Below, in pieces: positions 1 through 8,771 of a DNA stretch of 64,000 nucleotides. The DNA comes from Caulobacter sp. BP25 (lineage in GTDB: Bacteria > Pseudomonadota > Alphaproteobacteria > Caulobacterales > Caulobacteraceae): contig NZ_PEGH01000018.1 in the NCBI RefSeq assembly GCF_002737755.1, positions 310,001 through 374,000 on the forward strand, written 5' to 3'. The position numbers and the translations under genes are program-made. A model generated the notes under the pieces. It saw only the letters and a list, made by a program, of their open reading frames with translations. It was not told the DNA's origin and did not search any database. Position 1 is the stretch's first letter, and each line of letters begins with the position of its first letter.

Positions 1-342
1 GGATCGTTCTTCGCCACGCCCCACCACTATAACGTCTTCATGCGCGGCGCCTCGCCGGTGACCGAGCGCCTGCTCAAGCCCACCCTGGTCGACGCAGAGA
101 CCGCCGCCCTGACCGACACGCGCGACATGCCGCTGCACATCCGCGCGCTCTTCCTGGCCCGGCCGTTGCACTTTGGCGACTATGCCGGACTACCGCTGAA
201 GGTGGTCTGGGCGCTTCTCGACATCGTAGCGATCGTCGTGCTGGTCAGTGGTCTCTATCTGTGGTGGGCGCGGGCGCGCGTTCCTTCGGCCAAGCGCGCC
301 GATGACCTCATCAGCCGATATGGCGCGGAGCGCGCGCGATGA
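1..342 (+). CDS. PepSY-associated TM protein, C-terminal part (5' truncated by window edge)
   Basis: The reading frame is open from base 1, so this is the C-terminal ~113 residues of a longer protein. It ends with one strong membrane segment (about VVWALLDIVAIVVLVSGLYL) followed by WW and a basic tail, preceded by HFGDYAG. That arrangement is typical of the last helix of PepSY-associated membrane proteins, which often sit beside siderophore receptors and are thought to act in ferric-siderophore reduction. The next gene overlaps it by 4 nt (ATGA), so the two are probably co-transcribed. The family call rests on the C-terminus only. Confidence 0.6.
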   Translation, partial: GSFFATPHHYNVFMRGASPVTERLLKPTLVDAETAALTDTRDMPLHIRALFLARPLHFGDYAGLPLKVVWALLDIVAIVVLVSGLYLWWARARVPSAKRADDLISRYGAERAR

Positions 343-533
343 CGACTAAATCGCCGCACGACGGTCTCTGGTCGACGTTCCGGACTCCGCTCACCCTGGC
401 CCTCATCAGCCTGGCCGGACTGATCGGCGCCTTGTTGGCGGAGGGGGGGCTCGACCTCATTCTGACCTTCGCCGTCGCCGTTCCGCTGCTGACCGTCGCC
501 GCGTGTGTCTTCATCGCGGTTTCGCGGCGGTAG
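339..533 (+). CDS. Small two-helix membrane protein
   Basis: A 64-residue protein whose ATG overlaps the stop of the upstream PepSY-type gene by 4 nt, which supports translation as part of the same operon. Two hydrophobic segments (about residues 17-34 and 40-60) are separated by a short EGG turn, and the protein ends in SRR. Similar small proteins commonly follow PepSY-type reductases in alphaproteobacterial iron loci. Its function is not known; an accessory role for the upstream membrane protein is inferred from the overlap alone. Confidence 0.55.
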   Translation: MTTKSPHDGLWSTFRTPLTLALISLAGLIGALLAEGGLDLILTFAVAVPLLTVAACVFIAVSRR

Positions 534-714
534 CGCGATACTTTGATTGCCGCGCTCTCAATTTCCGGAGGGTGAGTGGTGGCGGCGCGCATGCTACGCA
601 CCGTCTTCTCTGAGATGGTGTTCTAACGTCCGCTCAGTCAACGAGCTCTCCGTATCGAACGGGAATTGGCCACCGCGGCGCTTGATCGCGGGAGATCGTT
701 GGCGGCTAGGGCGC

Positions 715-1545
715 CTACGATCTCGCTCGCCAGACGGTTGGAGAAGCGCCGAGCAATCGGCGGAACGCCAACGAGAACTGCGCGGGATTGGCATAGCCGC
801 AGGCGCATGCCGTCCGGGCCACGCTTTCGCCAGCGCGTAACAGGGCTTGCGCGCGCGCCATCCGGCGGCGCGTGAGATAGGTGTAGGGCGTGCAGCCCAT
901 GTCCGTCTTGAACGCACGGGCAAAGCCACTGACCTCCCGCCCCGCCCGGGCCGCCATGTCGCCAACGGTGATGTCGCCGTCGAGGTGGTTCTCGATCCAG
1001 TCGAGCACGAGATTGAGGCGCGCTCGGGGAAGACGCGACTGAGCGATGGTCGCTATGGAACTTCCCTGGAGCTCGCCGAGACGTCGGACCACCAGCGCCG
1101 CGCCGTGCTGGAAGAAGGCCGTGGACGCGCCATGCACGTCGGCCTCGCACCACAGCGCTCTCATGACGGAAGACAACAGTTCGTCCTCGACCAGTCCAAG
1201 CCCCTCGGTGGCGTCAAGCGATCGTCCGCCGCCGACCATTGCTGGATCTATCGCCAGCCCGAGGGTTGTGACGGCCTCGCACTGGCTCTCAAGCGGCGCG
1301 CCGGGCGGCGTCACGACGATCTGGCCCGCTCGCCAGGGGCCGTCGATCCGCGTGTCCCCGCACCGATAGGTCAGGCGCTCGGCGTCTCCGAGTGACAAAG
1401 CCAAGCGCAGATGCGCGTCTCCTTCATAGCGACCCTCGTGCGCGGGATAGCGGGCCCGGACGAGCATCACGCCATCTCCTTGGATGATCCGCCCGTTCAC
1501 GGGCGACGCGCGCCTTCCCTGATCGGTCTCCGAACCCGCTGACAT
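715..1545 (-). CDS. AraC-family transcriptional regulator
   Basis: A 276-residue protein with an unassigned N-terminal sensing region (about 1-165) and a C-terminal AraC/XylS double helix-turn-helix (about 175-273). Recognisable elements are the LNLVLDWIENHL entry helix, GREVSGFARAFKTDMG in the first HTH, and CACGYANPAQFSLAFRR in the second, ending GASPTVWR (normally GxSPxxYR). It is transcribed divergently from the receptor at 1672, with 126 bp between them. That arrangement matches siderophore regulators of the PchR/YbtA kind, so it probably activates the receptor in response to its ligand. The ligand is not predictable. Confidence 0.85.
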   Translation of the reverse strand: MSAGSETDQGRRASPVNGRIIQGDGVMLVRARYPAHEGRYEGDAHLRLALSLGDAERLTYRCGDTRIDGPWRAGQIVVTPPGAPLESQCEAVTTLGLAIDPAMVGGGRSLDATEGLGLVEDELLSSVMRALWCEADVHGASTAFFQHGAALVVRRLGELQGSSIATIAQSRLPRARLNLVLDWIENHLDGDITVGDMAARAGREVSGFARAFKTDMGCTPYTYLTRRRMARAQALLRAGESVARTACACGYANPAQFSLAFRRLLGASPTVWRARS

Positions 1546-1562
1546 GACTCGTGAAGTTTCCT

Positions 1563-1617
1563 GTTTCGGAGTGAAGGCATCCGGCTTTGGAGTGGACGCG
1601 ATGTTATATTATATCAT
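1563..1617. promoter_or_regulatory. Candidate AraC operator (tandem repeats) plus AT-rich palindrome
   Basis: In the divergent region between the AraC gene and the receptor, GGAGTG occurs twice on the same strand (1568-1573 and 1589-1594), 21 bp apart, or two helical turns, as AraC-type activators prefer. Just downstream at 1601-1617 lies a 17-bp AT-rich near-palindrome, ATGTTATATTATATCAT, with one mismatched pair. It stands out in very GC-rich DNA and could be a Fur-type operator or a -10 region. Repeats and palindrome are seen directly; their roles are inferred. Confidence 0.4.
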
Positions 1618-1671
1618 TAGAGGTCATGAAAATGGTTCGCAACAGGCGCCCCGACGCGCCTTGGAGTTTTC

Positions 1672-3861
1672 ATGACGCGCGTTCTTCTCCTGGCCTCGAC
1701 GGCGGCTGCCTCCTTGCTTGGCTTTCAGGCCCTTGCGCAGGAGGTTCCATCGAAGGCGACGAAGGACGCCAGCACGGTCGAAGACCTTGTCGTCACCGCG
1801 ACCCGGCGGGCCACCCGCCTCCAGGACGCCGACCTGTCGGCGACCGTCCTTGATCGCGAAACCTTGGACCAGGCTCGCATCCGCGACATCCGCCAGCTGG
1901 ACGCGGCGGTGGCCAATGTTCAGTTCAATGAAAGCGGCCAACTGGGCAGCACCTTCATCAGTATCCGAGGCATCGAGTCCAACCCGTTCATCGTCAACCG
2001 CGCGGCCGTCTATATCGACGGCGTGCCGTTCCGGGAGCTGTCCAACGCAGTCCTCAACCAGGTCGAGAGCATCGAGGTGCTTCGCGGACCTCAAGCCACG
2101 CTCTATGGGGCCAATAGCGAGTCCGGCCTGATCGTGATCAACACCCGCGCCCCCACCGCCGGCTTCACCGGCGAGGCGCGCGTCACGGCCAGCGCCTACA
2201 AGGGCGGGCACGAGCTTGAGACTGACGGATTTATCGCAGGGCCTTTGGCCGGGGACACCCTGACCGGCTCGTTGGCCTTCAAGCTGTCCGACGGGGATAG
2301 CTTCCTTAGAAATCTGGCGGCGGACCGGCGGGCCGGGAGCATTCGGGAGGCGTTTGTTCAGGGGCGTCTGCGCTGGCGGCCCAACGATCGCCTGACCGTC
2401 AATGGCGTTGCCTACGTCCTGGACACTCGCGCGCCGGGGGTCTTCGACCAAGAATATCTGCCCATGGACACCGGGCTCTACAACCGATCCTACGCCGGCG
2501 CCTATAACGGTGGCCGCGCCATAGGGGATTTTACCTATGTCAACGATGCGCCCAAGCGCACCGACGAACGCGAGGGCGTGGCCGGCGCCAGCCTCAACTA
2601 CCGTTTCGATACCGGATCGCTGGACGCGGCCTTGTCCTACCGCCGCTTGAAGGTCGATGCGCGCGGCCTGGATTTAGACTTCACGGCCTTGCCGACCGCT
2701 GCGGGGCAAGACCACAAGGACACCGACTTCATCAATGGCGAGGTGCGCTTCAGCTCGCCCGAAGACCGGCCGGTGACCTACATGGTCGGCGCCTCGATCT
2801 ACCGTCAGGACACCCACCGCTTTTTAGCGACCTTCGTCGGCTCGGGCGGTCTGGATGACTACAATCCGGCTCCGACCCAGCGGGCGCAGGCCAAGGACTG
2901 GGGCCTGTTCGCCTCTGTCGGCTGGACGCCTTCGGCCATGCCCGCGCTGACCGTCAACGGCGGTATCCGCCTCGACCACGCTCACCGCTCAGCGCGCCAG
3001 TTGGCGGGCACGCTCGATCTGGGGCTCGGCGGCGTGCTCACCTACACCGAGGCCGACCTCGACGCCGATTTCAAGGAGACGCTTCCTCGTCTAGGCGCCA
3101 GCTACCGCGTGTCACCCGATCTCAGCGTCTACGCCAATGTCGCTAAGGGCTACATTCCGGGCGGCTTCAACCTCGCCGCCGCGCAGTCGAACCTGGGGAG
3201 AGACATTCTACGCTACCCATCCGAAACGATGTGGAGCCGTGAGGCTGGCTTCAAATGGCGCTCCGCCGATCGCCGCCTGAGGCTGTCGGGCGCGGTCTTC
3301 TACATCCGCTCCGACAACTGGCAGGAGATCCAGGTGGCGACCAACGCATCGGGCCAGATCATCTCCTCGGACTATATCGGGGCCGACGCCTCGATCGACA
3401 GCAAGGGCTTCGAACTTGAGGCCGTCGCCCTGCCGCTGCCGGGCCTGGAACTGACGGCGGGCTGGGGATACGCCGACGCCCGCTATCGGGACCTGCAAAT
3501 CGACGCGACCACCAATCTCAAGGGACGACGCGTGAAGCTGACGCCCGCTTACGACGGCTATCTGGCCGCCCGCTACGCCCGGCCCAGCGGCTGGTACGTT
3601 CGGGCGGAAGCCGCCCTTACCGGCGAAGAGACCCTGGAGGCGACCGGTTCGGCTAAACAGAAGGCTACCCAGGTCTATGGCCTGCAAGCCGGGTTCGAGA
3701 CCGAGCGCTATAACGCGCGGCTGTTCATCGAGAACCTTACGGATGTCCGTCGCCACAGCGGCATGGCGTTCCGCAATCTTGGCTTCGGCAATGATGGAAA
3801 TTGGTACGCGCCCTTGGCGCGCGGCCGGCAAGCGGGCCTGGAGCTGACGTCCCGGTTCTAA
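1672..3861 (+). CDS. TonB-dependent outer-membrane receptor
   Basis: 729 residues: signal peptide ending near LAQEV, a TonB-box-like VEDLVVTATRR at about 38-48, a plug domain with the typical GIES, YIDGVPF and EVLRGPQATLYG motifs, and a beta-barrel ending in aromatic F (LELTSRF). There is no STN domain, so it is not a FecA-type signalling receptor; regulation more likely runs through the divergent AraC gene. GGAG lies shortly before the ATG. Given the neighbouring PepSY protein and AraC regulator, a ferric-siderophore substrate is the best guess. Confidence 0.9.
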   Translation: MTRVLLLASTAAASLLGFQALAQEVPSKATKDASTVEDLVVTATRRATRLQDADLSATVLDRETLDQARIRDIRQLDAAVANVQFNESGQLGSTFISIRGIESNPFIVNRAAVYIDGVPFRELSNAVLNQVESIEVLRGPQATLYGANSESGLIVINTRAPTAGFTGEARVTASAYKGGHELETDGFIAGPLAGDTLTGSLAFKLSDGDSFLRNLAADRRAGSIREAFVQGRLRWRPNDRLTVNGVAYVLDTRAPGVFDQEYLPMDTGLYNRSYAGAYNGGRAIGDFTYVNDAPKRTDEREGVAGASLNYRFDTGSLDAALSYRRLKVDARGLDLDFTALPTAAGQDHKDTDFINGEVRFSSPEDRPVTYMVGASIYRQDTHRFLATFVGSGGLDDYNPAPTQRAQAKDWGLFASVGWTPSAMPALTVNGGIRLDHAHRSARQLAGTLDLGLGGVLTYTEADLDADFKETLPRLGASYRVSPDLSVYANVAKGYIPGGFNLAAAQSNLGRDILRYPSETMWSREAGFKWRSADRRLRLSGAVFYIRSDNWQEIQVATNASGQIISSDYIGADASIDSKGFELEAVALPLPGLELTAGWGYADARYRDLQIDATTNLKGRRVKLTPAYDGYLAARYARPSGWYVRAEAALTGEETLEATGSAKQKATQVYGLQAGFETERYNARLFIENLTDVRRHSGMAFRNLGFGNDGNWYAPLARGRQAGLELTSRF

Positions 3862-4243
3862 GCGCGAAGTCCGAGGCGCCGCGCTCCAGCGTATTGCGGT
3901 TAGGGCGTCACCTCATCCTGACCTGTGATCTGCTCCTATGATCCGGGCGGTCTGGTGACGGCCGCCGCCGCGCTGTTGGCGTGGCGCACGCGACGATGGC
4001 CAGCCCGTCCAGCAAGCGCTGCACACGATGCTGGCGGCGCATGATTGCGGGATGCTCGCGCCCGTGTTCGACCGCTTCATGACGCTGTGCTTGGGCCGTA
4101 CATGACTTGTCGCTGACCTTGGGAAGGTCCGTTCTGCAGGCAGTGGGCCGCGAAAGCGCGACTGTCACAAAGTCGTGCTAAGGCAAGATCATGTCGCGTC
4201 GGTTCTTGTTTCCCGCCATCTCGCTTGGGCCAAGAGCGTGTCT
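3862..4243. other. Intergenic region with possible gene remnant and dispersed repeat
   Basis: No intact gene is supported here. Plus-strand frame 3959-4102 reads as a plausible protein tail (…DDGQPVQQALHTMLAAHD, then CGMLAPVFDRFMTLCLGRT and stop) but lacks a start and has a stop just upstream at 3956-3958, so it may be a decayed gene. A dispersed repeat copy lies at 4111-4137, and the shared ACTGTCACAA element at 4161-4170, upstream of the sigma-factor gene. Confidence 0.4.
4161..4182 (+). promoter_or_regulatory. Candidate promoter element ACTGTCACAA of the sigma/FecR cassette
   Basis: ACTGTCACAA followed 7 nt later by CTAAGG. The same arrangement (ACTGTCACAA, 7 nt, CTAGG) occurs upstream of the PHP hydrolase gene at 8742-8763. 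TGTCACA is a known -35-type element of some ECF sigma factors, so an ECF-dependent promoter is a reasonable inference; no -10 was identified with certainty. Confidence 0.4.
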
Positions 4244-4750
4244 ATGAGCGACTTGGCCAGCCTGCGTGCGCAGCGGCGCGATCTTTATCAATTCATCGTC
4301 AGGCGGACGCGCGATCCAGCCACCGCCGAGGACTTGGTTCAGGAGACGTTCGAGCGTCTCCTGGCCTATGAGAGAGCGCGCAAGATCGTCGATCGGGCCG
4401 CCCTGGGCTACCGCATCGCGCTGAACCTCGTGCGCGATCACTTCCGTCGCGCCGACCGGCGGTCTTCCCAAGCTCTTGACGAGGACATTCCCTGCCAAGC
4501 CCCCGCGCCGGAGCAGATTTTGATGCATCGCCAGAAGGTCGAGGCCTTCGGCAAGGCGCTGGACGCCATGCCGCCCCTGCGTCGGGACGTATTCATCCGC
4601 CGACGGCTGCACGGTCACTCGCCGCGCCAGATCGCCCAGGACCTCAGCCTCAGCGAGGCGGCGATCGAAAAGCACGTGGCGCGGGCGCTTGAGCAACTGC
4701 ATCGCGAGATTGCCCGGGCCGAACGCCGCGCCGGCGGAGGCCGGCCATGA
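4244..4750 (+). CDS. ECF RNA polymerase sigma factor, FecI-like
   Basis: 168 residues with region 2 (RRTRDPATAEDLVQETFERL, then YRIALNLVRDHFRR) and region 4 (LRRDVFIRRRLHGHSPRQIA, then LSEAAIEKHVARALEQLH). The frame is open further upstream to a GTG at 4175, but the ATG at 4244 begins the conserved part and gives the usual family length. The downstream FecR gene starts with a 4-nt ATGA overlap. The sigma factor should direct transcription of the receptor at 5775 once released by its FecR partner, as in the Fec paradigm. Confidence 0.88.
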   Translation: MSDLASLRAQRRDLYQFIVRRTRDPATAEDLVQETFERLLAYERARKIVDRAALGYRIALNLVRDHFRRADRRSSQALDEDIPCQAPAPEQILMHRQKVEAFGKALDAMPPLRRDVFIRRRLHGHSPRQIAQDLSLSEAAIEKHVARALEQLHREIARAERRAGGGRP

Positions 4751-5670
4751 GCCGCGTTCGCCAGCAGGCCGCCCTGTGGGCCGCCCGCCGACTGGACGCC
4801 GAGGCGCGCGACGACGCGGGTTTCGAAGCCTGGAAGGCGGCCGATGCCAAGCACGCCCAGGCGTTCGACAAGATCTGGCGCGCCAGCCAGGATCCCGCCC
4901 TGGCCGAGGCGATGCGCCTGAGCCAGCAAAAGCGCGCTGTGACGCGGCGCGCGGGCCCGCTGGCGGTGCTGGCTGGCGGCCTCTTGGCGTGCGGCCTCGC
5001 GGTTCTGGTCGTCTGGCCGCAAGCGCAGCTCATGACCGTCACCCCCTTGGTGTTGCAAACCCCGCCAGGCCAGCACCAAGTGGCGACCCTGGCTGACGGC
5101 ACGCAAGTCACCCTGGACGGCGCGACCCGTCTGGAGGTGCGTCTGGGCGTGTGGCGGCGGCAGGTCGAGCTGATGAGCGGCCAAGCCTTCTTCGACGTCG
5201 CCCACGACGCTGGCCGGCCATTCACGGTCAAGGCCCCCGAGGGGGCGGCCCGCGTGCTGGGCACCGCTTTCGACTTGGAGCGAGCGGATGGACGGCTTGA
5301 GCTCTCGGTGCGGCGCGGTCGCGTCCGGCTGGCGCCCACGGGCCTGATCCATCGCACCGCCGAGCTGACGATGGGCCAGAGGGCCTTCGCCAAGGAAGGC
5401 CGGTTGTCGGCGGTCCGTGCGTTTGACCTTCAAGCCGACGACTGGCGCTCAGGCTGGCTGGAGACCGATGGCGTGACCCTGGCGCGACTGGTCGAGCGGC
5501 TGAATCGCGCCTCGCCGACCCCGATCGCAATCGCGGACCCGGGTCTGGGCCGCCAGCGGGTGGCCGGGCGCTTCCGCCTGGACGAGCCCCAGGCCCTTGT
5601 GCGCAATCTGGCCCTGATGCACGGCTTCACGGTTCGTCAGACGTCGGATGGCCTTGTGCTGTCGCGCTGA
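4747..5670 (+). CDS. FecR-family sigma regulator
   Basis: 307 residues: an N-terminal cytoplasmic anti-sigma region with the DUF4880-like pattern (ALWAARRLDAEARDDAGFEAW, W near 58), one membrane helix at about 75-95, then the periplasmic FecR domain (TPPGQHQVATLADGTQVTLD, then FFDVAHDAGRPFTV, VLGTAFDL) and a secretin/TonB-like C-terminal part (VAGRFRLDEPQALVRNLAL). It overlaps the sigma gene by 4 nt and should relay the signal from the STN domain of the receptor 105 bp downstream. Confidence 0.88.
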   Translation: MSRVRQQAALWAARRLDAEARDDAGFEAWKAADAKHAQAFDKIWRASQDPALAEAMRLSQQKRAVTRRAGPLAVLAGGLLACGLAVLVVWPQAQLMTVTPLVLQTPPGQHQVATLADGTQVTLDGATRLEVRLGVWRRQVELMSGQAFFDVAHDAGRPFTVKAPEGAARVLGTAFDLERADGRLELSVRRGRVRLAPTGLIHRTAELTMGQRAFAKEGRLSAVRAFDLQADDWRSGWLETDGVTLARLVERLNRASPTPIAIADPGLGRQRVAGRFRLDEPQALVRNLALMHGFTVRQTSDGLVLSR

Positions 5671-5679
5671 GCTCGTCGC

Positions 5680-5703
5680 GGAAACTTCACAAAAATCCCT
5701 GTC
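5680..5703 (+). promoter_or_regulatory. Candidate FecI-dependent promoter of the receptor gene
   Basis: Between fecR-like and receptor genes lies GGAAAC, then 16 nt, then TC at 5702-5703. This is close to the GGAAAT-N17-TC pattern known for E. coli fecA. A separate promoter here would let the receptor be induced by the upstream sigma factor. Inferred from motif and position only. Confidence 0.35.
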
Positions 5704-5774
5704 CAGATTTAGCGATCGCCAGCGTCTTCCCCACGAAACGGCGGTTAGCGCCGCGCGAAATCGGGGATGATGAT

Positions 5775-8666
5775 ATGACTGCGAAGACTTGGATGTGGCT
5801 GGGCTCGACGTCGGTCGCAGCCTTGCTCGCGACGAGCTCGGCCGTAGCGGCGCCGCCCGAAAAGCCGACCTTGGCCATCCCGGCCGGCGACCTGGTCTCG
5901 GCCTTGCCCAGCTTCTCGCGCGCCACGGGTCTGCAGGTCCTTGCCGATCCGGCCCTGCTGCGCGGCAAGCACACCGAAGGCGTGCGCGGCCAGTTCGACG
6001 CCGAGCGCGGCCTTGCCGAGCTGCTGCGGGGCACGGGCCTGACCTTTGTGCGCAACGGCGGGGCCGCCATTCTGCGCCCGGCCGCTCAGCGGGTCTCGAC
6101 CGCGCCGGCGCCCGTCGCCGCGACGGTCGAGCTCGCCCCAGCAGAGCCGGCCCAGGCCGAGGAGCCGGCCACAGTCGAGGAACTGGTCGTCACCGGCGGC
6201 TTCGCCAACTCGCTGGCCCGCGCGCTGAACGACAAGCGCAAGGCGGCCAATGTCGTGGACGCCATCTCGGCCGAGGATATCGGCAAATTCCCGTCCAACA
6301 ATATCGCCGAGGCCCTGCAGCGCGTACCGGGGGTGGCCATCACCCGTGACCGGGGCGAGGGGCTATTCGTTCGCGTCCGGGGACTGGGGCCCAACTTCCA
6401 GATCGTCACGTTGAACGGTCGTAGCGCCGCGGTGAACGAGAACATGCGCGACAGCGGCCAAAGCGGTCGCCAGTTCCGCTTCGACACCTTGCCGTCCGAA
6501 CTGGTGGCTGGCGTCGAGGTAGGCAAGACGCCTCTGGCTTCGCTGGATGAGGGCGCCATCGGCGGCGTCGTCGACATCAAGACGTTCCGCCCGCTGGACC
6601 TTGGCCGCACCACGCTCGCGCTCTCTGCGACCGCCAGCCATCCGGAGCTGGCCGGCAAGACCGATCCCCGCTTGTCGGGTCTGGCCAGTTGGACCAATGC
6701 GGCCGGCACGCTCGGGGTGCTGGCGGCGGCAGTCTATGATCAGCGCACCCTGCGCCAGGATCGTATCACTGGCGTCGGCTGGAGCTATCCGAACGCCAGC
6801 ACGGCGCTGGGCAGAAGCCTGATCGCGCAGGGCGTGAACCTGTATGCGACCAATATCCGCCCGACGCTGGAACGCGAGGACCGCGAGCGCAAGGGCTTGG
6901 TCCTGTCGGCCCAGTACCGTCCCAGCGACGCCACCGAGGTCACACTAGACGCAAGCTACACCAAGCTGGACGACCACTATGACGAGCTGACCTATTCAGT
7001 CGACCCGGACCTCTCGACCCTGGTCGCCGGCTCGGCCGTGATCAAGGATGGCGTCATGACGGGCGGCACGGCGAACACCAACAGCCAGATCGGCCGTGAA
7101 GTCAGCGACCTGGCCCACGACAACATGATGATCGCTGGCAAGATCCGTCAGAAGCTCGAGGACTGGACGATCACCGCCGACCTCGCCTACGCCCGCGCCT
7201 ATTCGGAAACCTCAAAGCCGATCACCCGCACCCGTCTGCAGGGTTCGATGGGGCGGGCGACGTTCAACCTGCCCAAGGCTGGCGACGCGCTGCCGGACGT
7301 CAGTCTGCTGACCGCCGATCTGAACAACCCGTCACTGCTGCCGTTCCGCCGAATCGAATGGCGGGTCAACAATGCTACGGACGACGAGACCGCTCTGCAG
7401 TTCGACGCCGAACGGCCGGTGAGCTTGGGTCCGGTCAACCGCCTTCAGTTCGGCGTCAAGTTCCGCGAGCGCTCGCGATCCTATAATCGCGCCGACATCA
7501 ACTACACGACCAACCTGACGGGAAAGTTCTTCGGAGCGGACTATTTCGACCCGTTCCCGGTCAGCGATTTCCTGGGCGGGGTCGATGGAAGTCTGCCCTC
7601 GACCTGGGCCATGCCGGATCCGGCCGCCTTCTGGGCCTTGCGCGACCCAAATCAGAGGGGCACGGCCCGCGCGGACCAGCGCAATTCCTATCGTGTGTCC
7701 GAGAAGATCGGGGCCGGCTACGCCCTTGGCGACATCGACACAAACCTGTTCGGCGCGCCGCTGCGCGGTCAGGTCGGCGTGCGAATGGCGCAGACCAAGC
7801 AGGTTTCGTCCGGCCACGCCGACAACGGCTCTGCGGCGCTGCCCGTTCGCTTCGAAAAGACCTATACGGACGTCCTGCCGACAGCCAATTTCGCCCTTGA
7901 GCTGACCGACACCCTGCAGGCTCGCGTCGCCGCCGCCAAGGTGATCACCCGGCCGTCCCTAGCCGATCTTGCGCCGCGTCTGACCCTCAACTCCGGGACC
8001 CTGCTGACGGCCGTGGGCGGTAATCCGCTGCTGAAGCCGTTCGAGGCCTTGCAGTACGACGCGACCCTGGAATGGTACTTCGCGCCTGGCAGCGCGCTGA
8101 TCGGCGGGGCGTTCTACAAGGACATCACCACCTTCGTGTACAGCCAGACGACCGACATCGTGGTCGACGGCCTGACGTACAAGCTGACCTCGCCGACCAA
8201 TGGCGGCAAGGCGACCATCAAGGGCGTCGAGCTAGCCTACCAGCACCTGTTCAAGCGCCTGCCAGCCCCGTTCGACGGGCTTGGTTTCCTGGCCAACTAC
8301 ACCTACACCGACACAGAAGCGACCTACTCGCCGACCTTGAAGGACGAGATGGTCAATGTCGCCAAGAACAGCTTCAACGTGACGGCCTTCTATGAAAAAG
8401 ACCGCTTCGCCGCACGCGCCAGCTACAGCTGGGTCGACGACGTCCTGCAGGACGTCGGCGGGGCGGGCCTGTCGGCGCTGAACGATAAGGCGTTCGGCTC
8501 GCTGGACGCCAGTGTCAGCTACAAGATCACGTCGCAAATCACGGCGGCGATCGAGGGGCAGAACCTGACGAAAGCCTCGCAGTGGCAGTTCATCAAGGGC
8601 GGTTGGTTTGGTGGCTACACCAACTATGGCCGCACGGTGAGCTTCGGCCTGCGCGCCAAGTTCTAA
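5775..8666 (+). CDS. TonB-dependent receptor with STN signalling domain (FecA-like)
   Basis: 963 residues: signal peptide (cleavage near AVAAP), STN domain at about 33-101 (LAIPAGDLVSALPSFSRATG, then LLRGTGLTFVRNGGAAIL), TonB box EELVVTG at about 135-141, plug, and a barrel ending FGLRAKF. The plug motif IGKFPSNNIAEALQRVPGV and the SELVAGVEVGKTPLASLDEG stretch place it in the large Xanthomonas/Caulobacter receptor subfamily (TIGR01782-like), whose studied members often import carbohydrates or other organics. The STN domain fits control by the sigma/FecR pair upstream. Substrate is unknown. Confidence 0.9.
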   Translation: MTAKTWMWLGSTSVAALLATSSAVAAPPEKPTLAIPAGDLVSALPSFSRATGLQVLADPALLRGKHTEGVRGQFDAERGLAELLRGTGLTFVRNGGAAILRPAAQRVSTAPAPVAATVELAPAEPAQAEEPATVEELVVTGGFANSLARALNDKRKAANVVDAISAEDIGKFPSNNIAEALQRVPGVAITRDRGEGLFVRVRGLGPNFQIVTLNGRSAAVNENMRDSGQSGRQFRFDTLPSELVAGVEVGKTPLASLDEGAIGGVVDIKTFRPLDLGRTTLALSATASHPELAGKTDPRLSGLASWTNAAGTLGVLAAAVYDQRTLRQDRITGVGWSYPNASTALGRSLIAQGVNLYATNIRPTLEREDRERKGLVLSAQYRPSDATEVTLDASYTKLDDHYDELTYSVDPDLSTLVAGSAVIKDGVMTGGTANTNSQIGREVSDLAHDNMMIAGKIRQKLEDWTITADLAYARAYSETSKPITRTRLQGSMGRATFNLPKAGDALPDVSLLTADLNNPSLLPFRRIEWRVNNATDDETALQFDAERPVSLGPVNRLQFGVKFRERSRSYNRADINYTTNLTGKFFGADYFDPFPVSDFLGGVDGSLPSTWAMPDPAAFWALRDPNQRGTARADQRNSYRVSEKIGAGYALGDIDTNLFGAPLRGQVGVRMAQTKQVSSGHADNGSAALPVRFEKTYTDVLPTANFALELTDTLQARVAAAKVITRPSLADLAPRLTLNSGTLLTAVGGNPLLKPFEALQYDATLEWYFAPGSALIGGAFYKDITTFVYSQTTDIVVDGLTYKLTSPTNGGKATIKGVELAYQHLFKRLPAPFDGLGFLANYTYTDTEATYSPTLKDEMVNVAKNSFNVTAFYEKDRFAARASYSWVDDVLQDVGGAGLSALNDKAFGSLDASVSYKITSQITAAIEGQNLTKASQWQFIKGGWFGGYTNYGRTVSFGLRAKF

Positions 8667-8689
8667 TCGGCCTCGCCGTTGCGCCTCGG

Positions 8690-8726
8690 ACTGGCCCGCG
8701 CCTCGCCGCGCGGGCCAGTGTCGTTT
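8690..8726 (+). terminator. Hairpin terminator-like structure after the receptor
   Basis: A perfect 12-bp stem (ACTGGCCCGCGC at 8690-8701, GCGCGGGCCAGT at 8708-8719) with a 6-nt loop, followed by a weak T run (GTCGTTT). It lies 24 nt past the receptor stop and before the ACTGTCACAA element of the next gene, consistent with a transcript end. Confidence 0.55.
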
Positions 8727-8741
8727 AAAGCTCGCGCCGCA

Positions 8742-8763
8742 ACTGTCACAACCGCTGCCTAGG
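8742..8763 (+). promoter_or_regulatory. Second copy of the ACTGTCACAA promoter-like element
   Basis: ACTGTCACAA, 7 nt, CTAGG, ending 8 nt before the ATG of the PHP-type hydrolase gene. It matches the element at 4161-4182 in sequence and internal spacing, suggesting both transcripts answer to one sigma factor or regulator. The closeness to the start codon would imply a very short leader if it is a -35 element, so an operator role is also possible. Confidence 0.35.
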
Positions 8764-8771
8764 ACATCTTC

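Noticed and set aside
3908..4168. 86-residue minus-strand open frame in the gap before the first sigma gene
   Set aside because: No ribosome-binding site, no similarity recognised and composition typical of noise; the plus strand gives a more protein-like remnant.
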